A DNA stretch of 64,000 bases from Trichomonas vaginalis G3 (lineage: Eukaryota; Parabasalia; Trichomonadida; Trichomonadidae): contig NC_067207.1 in the NCBI RefSeq assembly GCF_026262505.1, forward strand, positions 17,390,082 through 17,454,081, given 5' to 3'. Below the pieces are notes generated by a model, which saw nothing but the letters and a program-made list of their open reading frames with translations, was not told the DNA's origin and made no database searches. Shown in pieces: positions 41,646 through 54,065 of this stretch. The stretch's first letter is position 1; every line of letters starts with the position of its first letter. The position numbers and the translations under genes are program-made.

Positions 41646-41861
41646 TTATCTTAGTATCGGTTGTAGTCTTTGATAAACTTTTTCTCCTTTATTTAAAATT
41701 TCTCTTATTGGGGCAGCTTTTGGCGTTATTGATTCAGCAACGTCACTAATTGCTTCTTTATTCTTAAATATCCAATTTGCCCCCTTCTTCAATGTTTCCC
41801 AAACTTTACTCGCCCCTCTTTTTACTTTATCCCACAGTTTCTTAAATATACCTGCAGCCAT
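41646..41861 (-). CDS. Maverick small amphipathic protein, paralogue of its neighbour (71 aa)
   Basis: N-terminus MAAGIFKKLWDKVKRGASKVW, with a second basic amphipathic stretch (LKKGANWIFKNKE) and a helical end. Convergent with the 78-aa gene, 24 bp apart. Protein similarity at the N-terminus is kept while the codons differ, suggesting selection on the peptide. Likely membrane-active or minor capsid role by inference. Confidence 0.55.
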   Translation of the reverse strand: MAAGIFKKLWDKVKRGASKVWETLKKGANWIFKNKEAISDVAESITPKAAPIREILNKGEKVYQRLQPILR

Positions 41862-41930
41862 AGTTGATTATTTCATTAAAATTAAAAATTCATTTTCATC
41901 TTTTAATTTTGATTTTTTATTTATTAATAA

Positions 41931-43566
41931 ATGACGACTAACTATTTAGTGCCAAACACTAAACCGATTAATGGAAATGTGTTTCATTCATTCGAAAAGA
42001 TAAATGAAATATTCGCAAAGAATGATGGTAGAAGATATTATAGAGAGCTTGAAAGTTCATGCTATGACTCTGATGCTCCATATTTGATGATAAACAAACT
42101 CATTTAAGAATTACAAATCCGGCTCATGATGTGAACCAATTAGGTGACACATATATTAAACGCAAAGTTAAAGCAACTCTAGTTTCAAATAAAGCTTTCA
42201 CATGTGATGCCACTTTTAAATGCATGCGTTTATTCGTTGGTTACAAATCATCAAATCAAAGCTTTAAACAATTAGAAGTAGAAACCGAAAGAGGTGATGC
42301 TGGTTATCTTCAGATGGATTGCGCCGTGAATCTTTCGCATTTGCAACATATAAACCAAAATCAGAAAGGAAAGTTAAAAAGTTTGTTCATTCGTTATATA
42401 ATAATGTTCAAAAATATGATAACTCAGTATGTGGTAAATATATTGACCCTTCAGAAGTTTTCAAGAAAGCAAATGAAGAAGTTGATGTCACTTTGATATG
42501 ATTATTCCGGTAAATGATTTGTTAGCATTTCAGGCGTTCGATGATTATCCTAAATCATTTGGTGATATCATTCTTAAATATTATGTTTTCAGGGATACTT
42601 TAGTATTTTGTCAGGTTGACCCGTTAAGAGTTGCTGATTTACAAAATTACGTTTATGAAAAGATAACTGATGAAAATTATGAAAAGATTATGAATCATGT
42701 TTATAAATATGATCGCAAATTCCAACAAATCGGACTTCCTGCCAAATTAATTACAAGCTTAGCCGCTACATCTGCTGACGCAACAGTTGATGATGTTATA
42801 TTTCATGCACAAAGATGGAAGTTTTAGAGGATAAATGCATTACACCAGGATACGGTTTAATTGAAGAATCAGTTAAAGCAATACCACGTTTATTTAGTAA
42901 GGAAGATCCATTCATGATTCCAGCTCAACATATTGACGTTCGTTCACTAAATGGAGGTTGCATCACTCCTGAAGGTATTAGCTCAGATTTCTCATACGCT
43001 CTTCATAATGTTACAGATGTTGTGTTAACATTTCCGAAGAATGCAATGCAAAGAACAGTTTTAGAAAATCCAATGCTTCGAGGTCTTCATGTCACTATAG
43101 ATTCCAGAAACTTCCCGATCAAGCGATGACCACAGTGGGTGACATATTCTTTACACGTATGCTTCAAGCTTCTGATTTAGATGGAGTGAATGAATGCACG
43201 GAAGAATACGAGGACTCATTAACTAGACCATTGAATGCAGATGATGGCGCGCCATTAGCTAGAACATGGAAAGACCAAACTTCATTCTTATGCACTATTC
43301 CAGTTCAACGTGATGGAGCGGGTATATTCTTTGATGGATTAGAAACTTTCAACTCACAAGTTACAGTACAAGTGAAAGCTTATCCAATCATTCAGGGTGA
43401 AAATGACACTTACTGTTCAAAGGTGACAAATCCTCCTCAGGTTTGGTTTACTAGGACTACATATTGGACATGGACACCGGATGAAGGTTTGAAATATCAT
43501 CCAACAGGTACACCACCGCAGTATAGAAGTTCATATGATGAAATATTGATGAATAGAAATGTTTAA
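41931..43566 (+). pseudogene. Maverick capsid-like gene region, broken
   Basis: Located between the amphipathic genes and the packaging ATPase, where Polintons carry their major capsid gene. The coding traces look like beta-rich virion protein (for example TTYWTWTPDEG, QVTVQVKAYPI). The assignment to a jelly-roll major capsid protein rests on position and composition. The gene is broken, with several breaks. Confidence 0.55.
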
Positions 43567-43590
43567 AATTATAAATTTATTTTTGATTAA

Positions 43591-44418
43591 ATGGATTTAA
43601 ATTCATCCACCCCTTATGAAGAATTAGCAGGAGTATATAATACATACGTAGATGATATGATTAATGAAGCATTGAGTGATAATAGAAATGCTCTATCTAA
43701 GGAAAAATTAATGAAAATTCCATATTCTGAATGTTACTTAAATTCAATCACTGCAGCAATTGGTAAACAAAATAAAGGTAAAACATTAACGATATTAAAA
43801 CAAATTATCATTATTGCTAACACTTCCCCCCATTCACATGTGTTAATTTATATCAACCGTTCAGGTTCACCTTCAGATGATACATTTGAATCTTTAAAGC
43901 ATTTAATCAAAATTCCAATTATTTATTTATCACAAGAAGAAGCAGAAGATTATTTAAAAAACTTTTTAATGTATAAAGAATTATATAATACAATCAAGAA
44001 GCAAGGATTAGAGGATAAAATTATTGATAAACAACGGGATGAATTATTTGAAACACTTTCTATTTCAAATTTTGATAGAGCATTTTTGCATTCACTCATT
44101 TTTCTAGATGATGCAGTGAAATCAAAACTAATAACAAATGAGAAATCATATTTTAATCAGTTATTAACTCAATGTCGACACATTCAGTGTTCATTCTTTA
44201 TGGCTGTTCAATATTTCAAAGCATTAAGCACAAACATTAAATCAAATCTATCAACACTTTTCATTTTCAGTGGGTTTAGTCGTCAACAGTTGAACGTTAT
44301 GCTTTATCAAGTGAATTTACCAATGAGCATTAATGAACTTTACACACAATATCAGCAATTAGGTGAACATGGAAAAATAATAGTTGATTTAAATAAAGGA
44401 AGTGTTAAATTTGATTAA
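43591..44418 (+). CDS. Maverick genome-packaging ATPase, FtsK/HerA (A32-like), 275 aa
   Basis: Walker A GKQNKGKT at about residues 57-64, Walker B SLIFLDDAV near 171-179 (hydrophobics then DD), then a QCRHIQCSFFMAVQ sensor-like segment. This is the order of A32-type packaging ATPases, which drive viral DNA into capsids using ATP. The length is normal for Polinton copies. The ATG has the TAAATG context. It looks whole. Confidence 0.8.
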   Translation: MDLNSSTPYEELAGVYNTYVDDMINEALSDNRNALSKEKLMKIPYSECYLNSITAAIGKQNKGKTLTILKQIIIIANTSPHSHVLIYINRSGSPSDDTFESLKHLIKIPIIYLSQEEAEDYLKNFLMYKELYNTIKKQGLEDKIIDKQRDELFETLSISNFDRAFLHSLIFLDDAVKSKLITNEKSYFNQLLTQCRHIQCSFFMAVQYFKALSTNIKSNLSTLFIFSGFSRQQLNVMLYQVNLPMSINELYTQYQQLGEHGKIIVDLNKGSVKFD

Positions 44419-44497
44419 CTTTTTATAATTAATTTTTATTTTTTATTTATAATTAAACATGACAGAAATAGCAAATCATCAAAGAATATTCAATAAT

Positions 44498-44611
44498 TAA
44501 TTATTTTTGAAGAACTGAAGGAGCTACCATGTTACCATGTGCTACCATGTCAATTAACTTCTTTTAAAAATGATGACAACATGACATTTTGACAACAACA
44601 CAGGAGGAAGG
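44498..44611 (-). repeat. Inverted single copy of the 121-bp Maverick repeat
   Basis: Inverted relative to the three tandem copies at 47013-47338. It contains TACCATG three times at 9-10 bp spacing. The copies bracket the primase-helicase region. Confidence 0.8.
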
Positions 44612-44634
44612 CAAAAATAAATTCAAATCATACT

Positions 44635-46946
44635 TTATAAAGCTTCATTTACAGGTATTTCATCATCAGTAAATGAATCCTCATTATCGTTTGGTTCAAC
44701 CTGTTTATATAATCCTTTCATTTCTTCTTTCAAAACATAACACCATGTTTGTTTACCATCTATTCTTCTATGTTTCCTATCACATTTATCCTTAATACTC
44801 GTTTGGAAATTCTTGTCTTTCATGTCTGATGGTTTGCAGAATAGAGCATTTTTACACAACATACCTGCACACAATTCATCATAATGTGTATTTATCCATA
44901 CATCTAAAGGATTTGTTGATAATTCAATTAAATCTTGTTTGGCTTCAGTCATCGGTATGATTCGTACATTAAATGATGAAAGGTCGTAATTGATAAAATA
45001 TGTTAAAAGGTTATCATAAAATTCCTTTGTGCATGAATCCATTAAATTCTTGAAGTAATCAAATTGACCCTTAAATTTACCATTAACCCTTAAAACTACG
45101 TATCTTCTATCTCCAACTTCAATTTTGACAGGGTAAACGTTATTAGTTACGAAAATGAAGTTTGCAACGTTCTGAGCAGTTCTTCTGGGTTGATTCTTTT
45201 CATTAATTCTTATCTCATTATCCGTTATAATTGATTTCAAAGCGTTGAAGTTTGCGAGTCTATCTTCACCTACATTCTTGAGTTCATTAAGTACAAGAAA
45301 CATTTTATTCTCAACTACTGAGTTGAAATTACCCGTTAGCTCACCTATTTCAGTAATGTTTTTGCATGAATAACCAGCGAGAAGTTCAGAAATAATGTCT
45401 GTGAATCTGTTTTTACCTGTTCCCTGAAGTCCTTTCAAAATAATTGCTGTCTCATTCTTGATTCCAGGATGTTGAATCATTGATGCAATCCAGCCGAGAA
45501 GGTATTTATACACTTCATCATTATTATCACAAATGGCTTCTTTAATGAAATTCATAAACATCTCAATTTTTGAGTAATCAGGCTTTTCGAGAATGTTGTA
45601 TTTATAACCTTGAAACGTTGAGAAAACATCGGGGGAATCAGATTTAAAGCAAACACCCTTAACGGTTAATGAGGATAGTTGATTTAATAGTACGTCCCAT
45701 GCTGTTATGGTTTTACCTTCTTCTTTAAATAATTTAATCATTTTGAGTGACTCTTTCATGTTTGATTGAAGAACGAATGATATTTGATTCATTTTGTCGT
45801 GGATATTATAGTCCTTTTGAATGAAATATTTATTTCCACAATCTACAAAACGGATTACACGTGATAAATCCTCAATTACTTCAGAACTGTTTTTATACTG
45901 ATGATTTTCAGCCTTGCGTCTAATATCTGTTATCAAAAACGAGTCATCAAGTTTGATATCAAATGTTATTTTTGGCTTACGTAATAAAGGCAAAACATAT
46001 TCATCATAATATTCCTTTTGATATAGTTTAGAATCTTCACCAAAACAAATGGAGAAGTCATTAAATGTGCATATCTACTACGTGCTTTTTCAAAATTACT
46101 TTTTGCATTTTCAGTTAAATTGCAGAAGTTATAAACGTTATCGTATGCTTCATTAATCAAATGATTAGGTAACGAATTAATTGCTTGAAACAGTGTGAAT
46201 AATGTAACTTCTTTTTCTAAATTCATGTTTCCACCGTCATTATGTACTTCAAAATCACAGATGCCATCAACTATGCTCTGGGCAAGTTTATCGTCAATGT
46301 TTACATCTTTGTTTTCATTCATGATAGTCTTTATTTCTTCGTTCTTCTGTTCAACTTTTACCTTAATATTCAAATCATTTAATATATCATTCACTGTTCT
46401 GGTTAATGCTGAGTCATAACTTCCACGAATGAATGAGTATGTATTGATTGGTTCTGTTGCATTCTTGCGAACTCTTGAATCAGCCATAACTACTAAAGAA
46501 CGCTTTGAATCATCCATAGAAGTCATTATATCAATATCATAATCATTGCAGGAATAGCATTTAATCATTCTGTTCGAAACTGCATAGAAGAAATTAGTGT
46601 TGCAATAAATGTGAAGACCTCCTGAAGCGGTTTTCACGATAACATCTTTATCCGAAAGTTTTGATAGAATGTCTTTTCTAACCGTTTCTTTAAGTTCATC
46701 ATTGTACGATTTATTGATATCAACATCTATAATCGTTAAATTCGAAATTTTATTTACTAATAAAGCCATACCGGTTTTCCTTCCTCTTCCTCCATCATGT
46801 TTGAGGTAGTTATGTAAATCAATCATGTTTTCACCAATTCTTTCGTTGAGGGTTTTAGTTTCTGCCATAACTAATTCCTCAACTAATGAATCAATAACTT
46901 TTTCATCAGAAACGATATAGTTGCTGTTGTTGTTTGTTGCCGTCAT
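44635..46946 (-). pseudogene. Maverick D5-like primase-helicase region, broken
   Basis: The upstream (N-terminal) part has archaeo-eukaryotic primase features: TIIDVDIN acidic motif and SGGLHIYC. The downstream part has a superfamily 3 helicase Walker A, GLQGTGKN, and MFLVLNELKN as Walker B. In D5-like proteins these two activities sit in one replication protein. About one break. Not all Polintons carry such a gene, so its presence in this one is notable. Confidence 0.75.
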
Positions 46947-47012
46947 TTATATAGGAATAAAAAAATAAAAATAATTTTAAAACTAACTTTATTTTTGGAC
47001 TGCATCATATTT

Positions 47013-47338
47013 CCAGTGATGTTGTCAAAATGTCATGTTGTCTCATTTTTTAAAAGAAGTTAATTGACCCGGTAGCATATGGTAACATGGTAACACCTTC
47101 AGTTCTTCAAAAATAATTCATAAATACCTTCCTCCAGTGATGTTGTCAAAATGTCATGTTGTCTCATTTTTTAAAAGAAGTTAATTGACCCGGTAGCATA
47201 TGGTAACATGGTAACACCTTCAGTTCTTCAAAAATAATTCATAAATACCTTCCTCCAGTGATGTTGTCAAAATGTCATGTTGTCTCATTTTTTAAAAGAA
47301 GTTAATTGACCCGGTAGCATATGGTAACATGGTAACAC
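47013..47338 (+). repeat. Three tandem copies of a 121-bp Maverick repeat
   Basis: Copies begin at 47013, 47134 and 47255 and are nearly identical; the last is shortened. Each holds GGTAACATGGTAACAC-type short repeats. A fourth copy lies inverted at 44498-44611 on the other side of the primase-helicase gene. Confidence 0.9.
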
Positions 47339-47344
47339 TGAAAA

Positions 47345-47643
47345 AATTAAATTTGGATTGAGTTTAAAAATTCATCTTTATTAAATTCATCTCTTCCAAT
47401 CAATTTATTTATTCTATTAAATTCTTTTATTTTTGCTTCACTCAGTTTAAGGATTGAACGGTAAGTTTCTAATTTTTAGATTATTTCTTTCCTCTCTTTA
47501 TCGTTTTCAGCCACACCGCATTGCGGCTTCTTTTTGTAATAGCATATTTTTGATTTAATTTTGTTTAGTTTCTTTTTATATTCATTGTCCGGACTCTGAA
47601 TCTTAATTGAATCAGGACTCTTGGCTGCTTCGTTGTCACTCAT
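47345..47643 (-). pseudogene. Maverick small basic protein gene, broken
   Basis: ATG at 47643 with TTCGTAAGAA directly upstream, as at 40027. Lys-rich, helical coding sequence without a recognised domain. Broken, with one or two breaks. Confidence 0.4.
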
Positions 47644-47661
47644 TTCTTACGAAATAAAAAA

Positions 47662-48880
47662 TTAAATATTATTTAAATATAATGGAGTAATAAAATAAAT
47701 CGGAATTTCTATTAATTTATTGTTAACCTCAACTAATACATTACCGTTAATATATCTAACAAATTCAGCTATTATGTCAAATCTTCGTCTTCTTTTTGTC
47801 ATTGATTTATCAGTTTTTCCATAATCGAGATGAATCAAAACTTTATCCCCTTGTTTAAAATTCATGAGCCCCGAATTAATTTGTTCACGTTTAACATCAT
47901 TTAACCTTTCCATTTGCTTTCTAATATATTCCCATTCTTTTGAAATATCATTTTTCATTTCCACTGGTTTCATGTTTATAGTTCTATGCCATGTATTATT
48001 GTAATAATATACTAACTGCTGTATGATGGAGTCATGATTTCCATCCCAGTATATCTGACGTTAACTCCTAACGCATCTCTAAGAGTTCTCATTACCGCAT
48101 CAACTATTTTATTATGAAACGTATATGGAGAATGAAAAGTAAAAATTAATTTGTGGGAAATAATGAGCCATAGTTGCCTGAAATCCTTTATCACCATCAC
48201 CCCTTATATTATCTACTCTTTCATGATCTAGTAAGTATTGTATAGCTCTTCTTGTTTCCTGTTCTGTTTTCCCTTTCACCGGAATGCAATATAAATATCT
48301 AGTGTTAATGTTAATGGCAAATAAATAAGTAAGTTTCCTTTTGAATATTCTAAATGATCGATTTCGTATGAATATGGATATGGAGCAAATGAAGGCGACT
48401 AAATTTTTCCTTTAACGGTTGAATTTTGGGTCAATTGGTTTATTTAATATCTTGAAATCCTTTTTAAAATCTTTTTGCTTCTTTAATGTTTGAAATGGAT
48501 ATAATAAAGTGAATGATGAAGGATTAACTGAAGGAGAGGAGGTACTGTCGTTGGAGGTTTTGGTGTTCAAGTGGTTTAATTTTATCTGCTTTGATTTTGG
48601 ATTTCATTCCTCCTTTCATTAATTCTGGATGTATTCTATTCATTTGTTTTAAATATGTTGTATATAAAGGTTTGATATACTTTCCCGCTTCGAGTTTATG
48701 TTGAAGGATGAATTCCAAAAGTTGATCTTCATTTAAAAGTCGGGCTGAATATGGTTTAACTAATGAATCATAAATTAAAGCTTGTGCATCATTTATGGTC
48801 TGAAGGACCTGGGGCGTTTTGCACCTTTAGCTGTTGAACATTTGGTTTTTGCGGCTCGGGATATATTAATTTTTATAATT
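47662..48880 (-). pseudogene. Maverick retrovirus-like integrase region, broken
   Basis: Core traces of an rve-type integrase (EIDHLEY; a SPYTFHNKIVDAVMRTLRD helix) and a C-terminal SH3/chromo-like end (FKQGDKVLIHLDYG ... RRRRFD). The family inserts the element with a 6-bp duplication, matching the TACGTA flanks. Broken, with several breaks. Confidence 0.7.
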
Positions 48881-48921
48881 CATCAATATCTTCTTCTGTT
48901 AATACTTATTTTTGAAATCTT

Positions 48922-49170
48922 TCAATTGTTTAAGTTGTGATTTAGTTTTCCCTTTGTATTCATTATTTTAATTTTGTCTTTAATATTAGAAATTATTCTA
49001 TCATGATATTTCAAAACTTCATTTTTATAATATGGATAATAATAATCCATATCATCACCCGTTATATTTTTATCATGTTTTTGGAGATATGCTTTTAAAT
49101 CATAATAATCAAAATTTTCTTGATTAAATACTAAATCATCAATTAAAATTTTTAAATCTACATTATCCAT
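48922..49170 (-). CDS. Maverick hypothetical protein (82 aa)
   Basis: ATG in a TAAATG context. Acidic N-terminal half rich in Asp and Tyr (DDMDYYYPYY), basic C-terminus. No domain recognised. Confidence 0.4.
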   Translation of the reverse strand: MDNVDLKILIDDLVFNQENFDYYDLKAYLQKHDKNITGDDMDYYYPYYKNEVLKYHDRIISNIKDKIKIMNTKGKLNHNLNN

Positions 49171-49306
49171 TTATATAAAAATAAAATAAATGTTTTAGGG
49201 GTGCCCACCTCTTTGAATCATAGTATCAAAACCATCATTAACGGTTCCTTTTGTCTCTTCTGTGGCATTTTATTAAAAATAAAATTTTAAATTCATGACT
49301 CAACCC

Positions 49307-52300
49307 CTACGTTTTTAAATTGAATAAAATAAATGGCATACAACATCCGTTTTCACAACATACAGCCTTAGTGTGTGCTCCTGTTAATGCAGTCTTACCG
49401 ATTGTTAAGCGAGTCATTGACCCGTTTTTAAGTTGTAAATTAATATTCTGACCATCAAATATCACTTTATCATTTATTATATCCAAATAATTTTTAGGTG
49501 TTAATTGTTTATTTTGTCGTAAACTAACACCTTTCATTTTTTGTGCAATCTTTTTAAAATCACTTCCATCAATTGAACCGTTGAATGATGTATAACACTT
49601 AGGACATAAAGCAACCATGTTATCACCTTGTTCTCAATTGCTAAACCCAATAACTTCTTCTCATGTGCTTTTTCTTCAGCTTTATTCTTTAATTTAGGTT
49701 TAAATTTCTCATCAAAACAGAAGAAATCAAATGGTGCGAATTTGAAAATGTTTTTATCATAAAATTGTTTATCGGTTACAATCGCTTGAAATGCTTGAGT
49801 GTTAGGAAGATTTGGGTCGCCAGCGATTGCCCAATAAGATGAATCAGTATCACCTTCAATGAAATGAAAACGATTAACATTCATGCATTTATACATAAAA
49901 TCATAAATGAAAACCAAATACCAGTATTTAGCATTATCTAAAGTGAAGAATGCCTCTTGTAAACATGTATCACATCTATAAAATCTATCTTTGAGCATCA
50001 CTTGATACGTATCTTCACCTATTTCTCTTATGTTTTTAAACTTATTTGACATACATGCAACGCGTGCCTTCTGTGCATTCATCATTATTTTAGTCTTTGT
50101 GTAATTTTGTGTATTCATTGCATCGTAACCATATGATCCATTAAGTGAAATCTTGCAAAATAAACTTTTTCCTTTATTTCCTTCTAATTCAGCCTTTTGT
50201 CTTTCGTTCATAAATTTGTTCGCAAATTCATTAAAACAAGTGTTTTTAGTAAATGTTAAAATTGATTGAATATCATCGATGATAAAATGAAATCTGTCAA
50301 TTAGATACCAAAGATAATAAGAAGAAAATGGTTGATATTGGTTGTGTGTTGATGCTAACTGAGTTAATTTTCTCTGTTTCTGGTCAACTGGTAGATTGTT
50401 TGATTTCATGTAATTATACATAAAACTGCCAATTGTTTTTTCATCTGTGATAATATCTAAGTTTCTTATTATCGGTAAAAAGTTTATGTAATCATTAATG
50501 TATTTTTCATCAATGTGACCCTTTACTTCAGCCACGAATAAAGTATTTTTCTTTTTAATAATTCCCAGTGCTTTTGCTTTCTTTGTTGCTGTATCACAAA
50601 TGATAACACCATTCAATCTTCCCGGCATATACATTTTATGGTCAGTATATTGAATGAAATCATGAGGATTAGATGAAAATGATGAAGGATATAATGAATT
50701 AAAGTCAACACCAACGAAATGAGTCATAATGTTGGTGGTGTCCTCATTTGATACAGTTTTAGTTTCTGGACTATATGAAAGTTTATTAATGTGCGTGATT
50801 CCTTTAAGATTTACTCTATGTTGAACATTTGATAGACCACCAGTAATTCCATTACGGAGAATGTGATAAGCTTCAACTGAATCTAAAGTCATTGGTAAAT
50901 TATTTTTTAATGCATAATTTCTTAAATTGATTCTTAAACGTTGAACATCTTCATCTTTATTTGATTTCACGACATTGCAATAACAACACATTAACCAACA
51001 ATTTTCTTTGGTATGTGGTTTTTCATTATCTTTTCTATCTAATGTTGGTTTATTTGCATATGTAAACGCTTTACCACACATTTTGCATTTAGATGAAAGG
51101 ATTAAATCGTGATAGTATTGAAAATCATCCATTGAAACATTATTTTTAGTATCCCTTTCTGCTTTTTCATCTTGTTTCTTATATGATTCAATTTTATATT
51201 TCCAATACTTTTTCGTTAATTCAAAACTTGATTCTATCTCTTCCTCAGGATATTTTTCATTAGGATTAAAGTCTTTATATGCTAAAGCGTAACGAATCAT
51301 TGAAGCATTCGATGATAAAGAAAGATTATGAAGCATATCAATTTTATAAACAAATGTTTCTTCAATAATTTTATCGATTGGGTCAATCATAATTTCAACA
51401 TCTTTATTGCAATAATGAATAAAATATTCTAATCTATTCTTAAAATTTTTAGCATCATTGAGATATATTTGATAATCACTATCTGATATAGTTTCTTGAG
51501 TTAATGCTGAATAAAATGAATCTTTCGTGAATGGTTCCTCTTTATATAATTCTTCTTCGGAATTCTCCCATGTGATAAATTGATAAGGGAAAAAGGATTT
51601 AACACGTGATTTATTGTTTCCGAAATCTTGAGTGAATTGGTCTAATGTCCCACCCGCTATATAATTTCTGATGTCAATAAATCTCAATTCATATGGAGCG
51701 TTTGTTTTCTTTACAATGACTTGCTTAAATTGAGAAGAAGAACCCAGCATTGATTTTATTTTCCATTTTGCAGTGTTTAAATCACGAAGAATTAAATTTA
51801 AATCAAACTTTCCCGAATTAAAACCTATGATATTCACTTTATTGAATTCCTCATCTAGAAGTTCTTTAAATGCTTCCTTCTGTTTTTCATTTAATGTATG
51901 GGACAAAGTCCCCGCCGTTTGCGGCTTCATTAATTCATTGTATTGACTCATATTTGATTTAGCAACTAATGAACAGGTTGAAAATAAAAACTCAATCCAA
52001 TCAGAAATAAAAGAATCACTCGAAGTTAAACAAAAATTCCTCGTATATGTTTTATCATTTAATTTAGCCGTTGATGATACCATGAATGGTTTTAAGTAAG
52101 CGTTCAAAGTTGCACACTCAGAAAGTTGTAATTCTTCTTTAGTCTCTAATGTTTCAAAGTCAAAAGTAATATAATATCTTGTCGGTTTATAATATTCCTG
52201 CAAATTGTGAGCTAATAACCACTGATATATCTTCTGTTTCGTAATATGTGGTGCATATGGTTGCTGTGTCTTTTGCAACTGAACGTCTTGAATTAATCTT

Positions 52301-52794
52301 CCATTATTTTCTTTACATTTCTCACAATGCTTTAAAAATCTTCTTTGGTTTTTCCTTTCTGGATCATTACGGATAGAATAAACTTCTTCTTTACAAAATG
52401 GACAAACTTTATAACCAGTGAGTGCTTCAACGTCTGTTATTCTGTCAGCGTGAAGTTTTCCACATGGACTCTGTGTTAATAAAATATTTACTGTTTCAAA
52501 TTCTGGATCTATCATTATTGATTCCACTAATGGAAAGTCTACCTTATTTATGTCCACGTCTTCTGGTTGAGGATCACAATAATAGAAATCAATATTAACA
52601 TTTAACATTCTCGCTAATCTCTCACTTTCTGATGAAATGTCAAACCCTTCATATGCATCTATTGCTTCATTTAAATAGCTTCTACGAGTTTTAGGATTAA
52701 CACCATCAGGAATGTTATAGAAGCGTTTAAATAACCTTCTACCTTCTGCTCTAATTTGATTATCATTCATTTTAGCTGTTCCGTTTTTGTTCAT
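49307..52794 (-). pseudogene. Maverick protein-primed family B DNA polymerase with HNH-like insertion, broken
   Basis: Exonuclease motifs ITFDFETLE near residue 210 and IIGFNSGKFD; polymerase motif A DFNSLYPS near 700, motif B ISLNGSYGY near 888 and motif C GDTDSS near 985. These identify the adenovirus/phi29-like polymerase that starts replication from a terminal protein at the TIRs. Between exonuclease and palm, at about 569-612, is a CxxC ... LDRKDNEKPHTKENC ... CxxCN block that matches the HNH/zinc finger pattern. About one break. The ATG has the TAAATG context. Confidence 0.85.
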
Positions 52795-52843
52795 TTATGT
52801 AAGAATAAAAAATTAAAAAATAAATAAAAATAAAGTTTATTTT

Positions 52844-53950
52844 TTAAAGCCCATAAAATGAATTAAGAACACATAAATTTTTATCATCTGCGACGTGACG
52901 AATACATTTTAATTTACTCAAGAATGCGTACCCTGATACATTAAATCTAATTCCTGTCTTATTTAATTTCACAACTTTGAAAAGGAATGTATGAATAGCT
53001 ATAAAATGATGAGAAGATGTTTTATGGGTTGCTTCCATTTTTTCTGAAATAAATGAATAAATATAATGTTTATAAGTTTTCATATCTTTTATATTCTTAA
53101 TAACGAATGGTATAGACCTTTCCACTTCATCTTCCTTCGGTGCTGTTCTTTCATATGAAACATTATTAGTATCTTCAACAATGAAACCGCAATCACATAA
53201 AATTTTATATGTTCCAATGGTTTCTTTTGATATTTTATCTAATAAATCAAAAACTTTATCAACACCTGTGCATTTATTTAAATAATAATTTGTGTAAATA
53301 TCATGATCTTCTTTCTTAATCGTATTAGTTGCATAAGTTACGTTTTTAAGAGCTTTTTTGAATTTCTCAGAATCGAGAGGGGGTGAAAGTAAGATACAAG
53401 GGTATTCTTCATTATCAATAAATTGTAACTTATGTTTACGAATAAATTTAGTACCTTCTTCTGAAAGTGTTTCGTCTATCTCACCATCTAATAAATTTTG
53501 TGTTGATTCTGAGACATAATTTTTATATCTTTCTTCATGAGATTTCTGAACTTCTGATTCTGAAGCTGGGATATTCATTAAACCCTCTACTTCATTTTCA
53601 TTATATTTTTCAACTTCTCTTAATTCCTTAATTCTTTCATCTATTTCATCTCTTATTTTTTTCAGTCTTTCAATTTCATTGTATTCATCATCTTTAATCC
53701 GTTCTTCATAATATTCAGGGAAAACATCAGGTTCTTTAGGTTTTTCTTCTTCAGATGTAGGATATAAGAAATTTATAACATCATCTTTATTCATTTTTCC
53801 ATCATAATCTAAATCATTTAATAACTCGGCAAATTTTTGACAATTTCTTAAATAATATTTATTAACTTCATAACCCACCTCCTCTAATATATCCTTTATT
53901 TCCTCGTTTGTGAATCCTAATTTTTTAACGTTGTTAGTTTTGACACTCAT
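52844..53950 (-). CDS. Maverick hypothetical protein with coiled coil (368 aa)
   Basis: Starts at the ATG at 53950 (MSVKTNNVKKLG); the frame is open slightly upstream without an ATG. An EF-hand-like stretch LDYDGKMNKDDVINFL is at about 47-62, charged coiled coil near 90-115, then a mixed domain ending LCVLNSFYGL. No family recognised. Position next to PolB would suit a terminal or replication-associated protein, but nothing in the sequence shows it. Confidence 0.55.
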   Translation of the reverse strand: MSVKTNNVKKLGFTNEEIKDILEEVGYEVNKYYLRNCQKFAELLNDLDYDGKMNKDDVINFLYPTSEEEKPKEPDVFPEYYEERIKDDEYNEIERLKKIRDEIDERIKELREVEKYNENEVEGLMNIPASESEVQKSHEERYKNYVSESTQNLLDGEIDETLSEEGTKFIRKHKLQFIDNEEYPCILLSPPLDSEKFKKALKNVTYATNTIKKEDHDIYTNYYLNKCTGVDKVFDLLDKISKETIGTYKILCDCGFIVEDTNNVSYERTAPKEDEVERSIPFVIKNIKDMKTYKHYIYSFISEKMEATHKTSSHHFIAIHTFLFKVVKLNKTGIRFNVSGYAFLSKLKCIRHVADDKNLCVLNSFYGL

Positions 53951-54065
53951 TTCATACAAAATAATAAAATAAAATAATAAACATAACTAAGCTTTAATTT
54001 TTCGTAAGAAGTTTATTTTTTAAAAATTTTTTTATTTTTTATTTCATTATGGTAGTGAATCTTTT

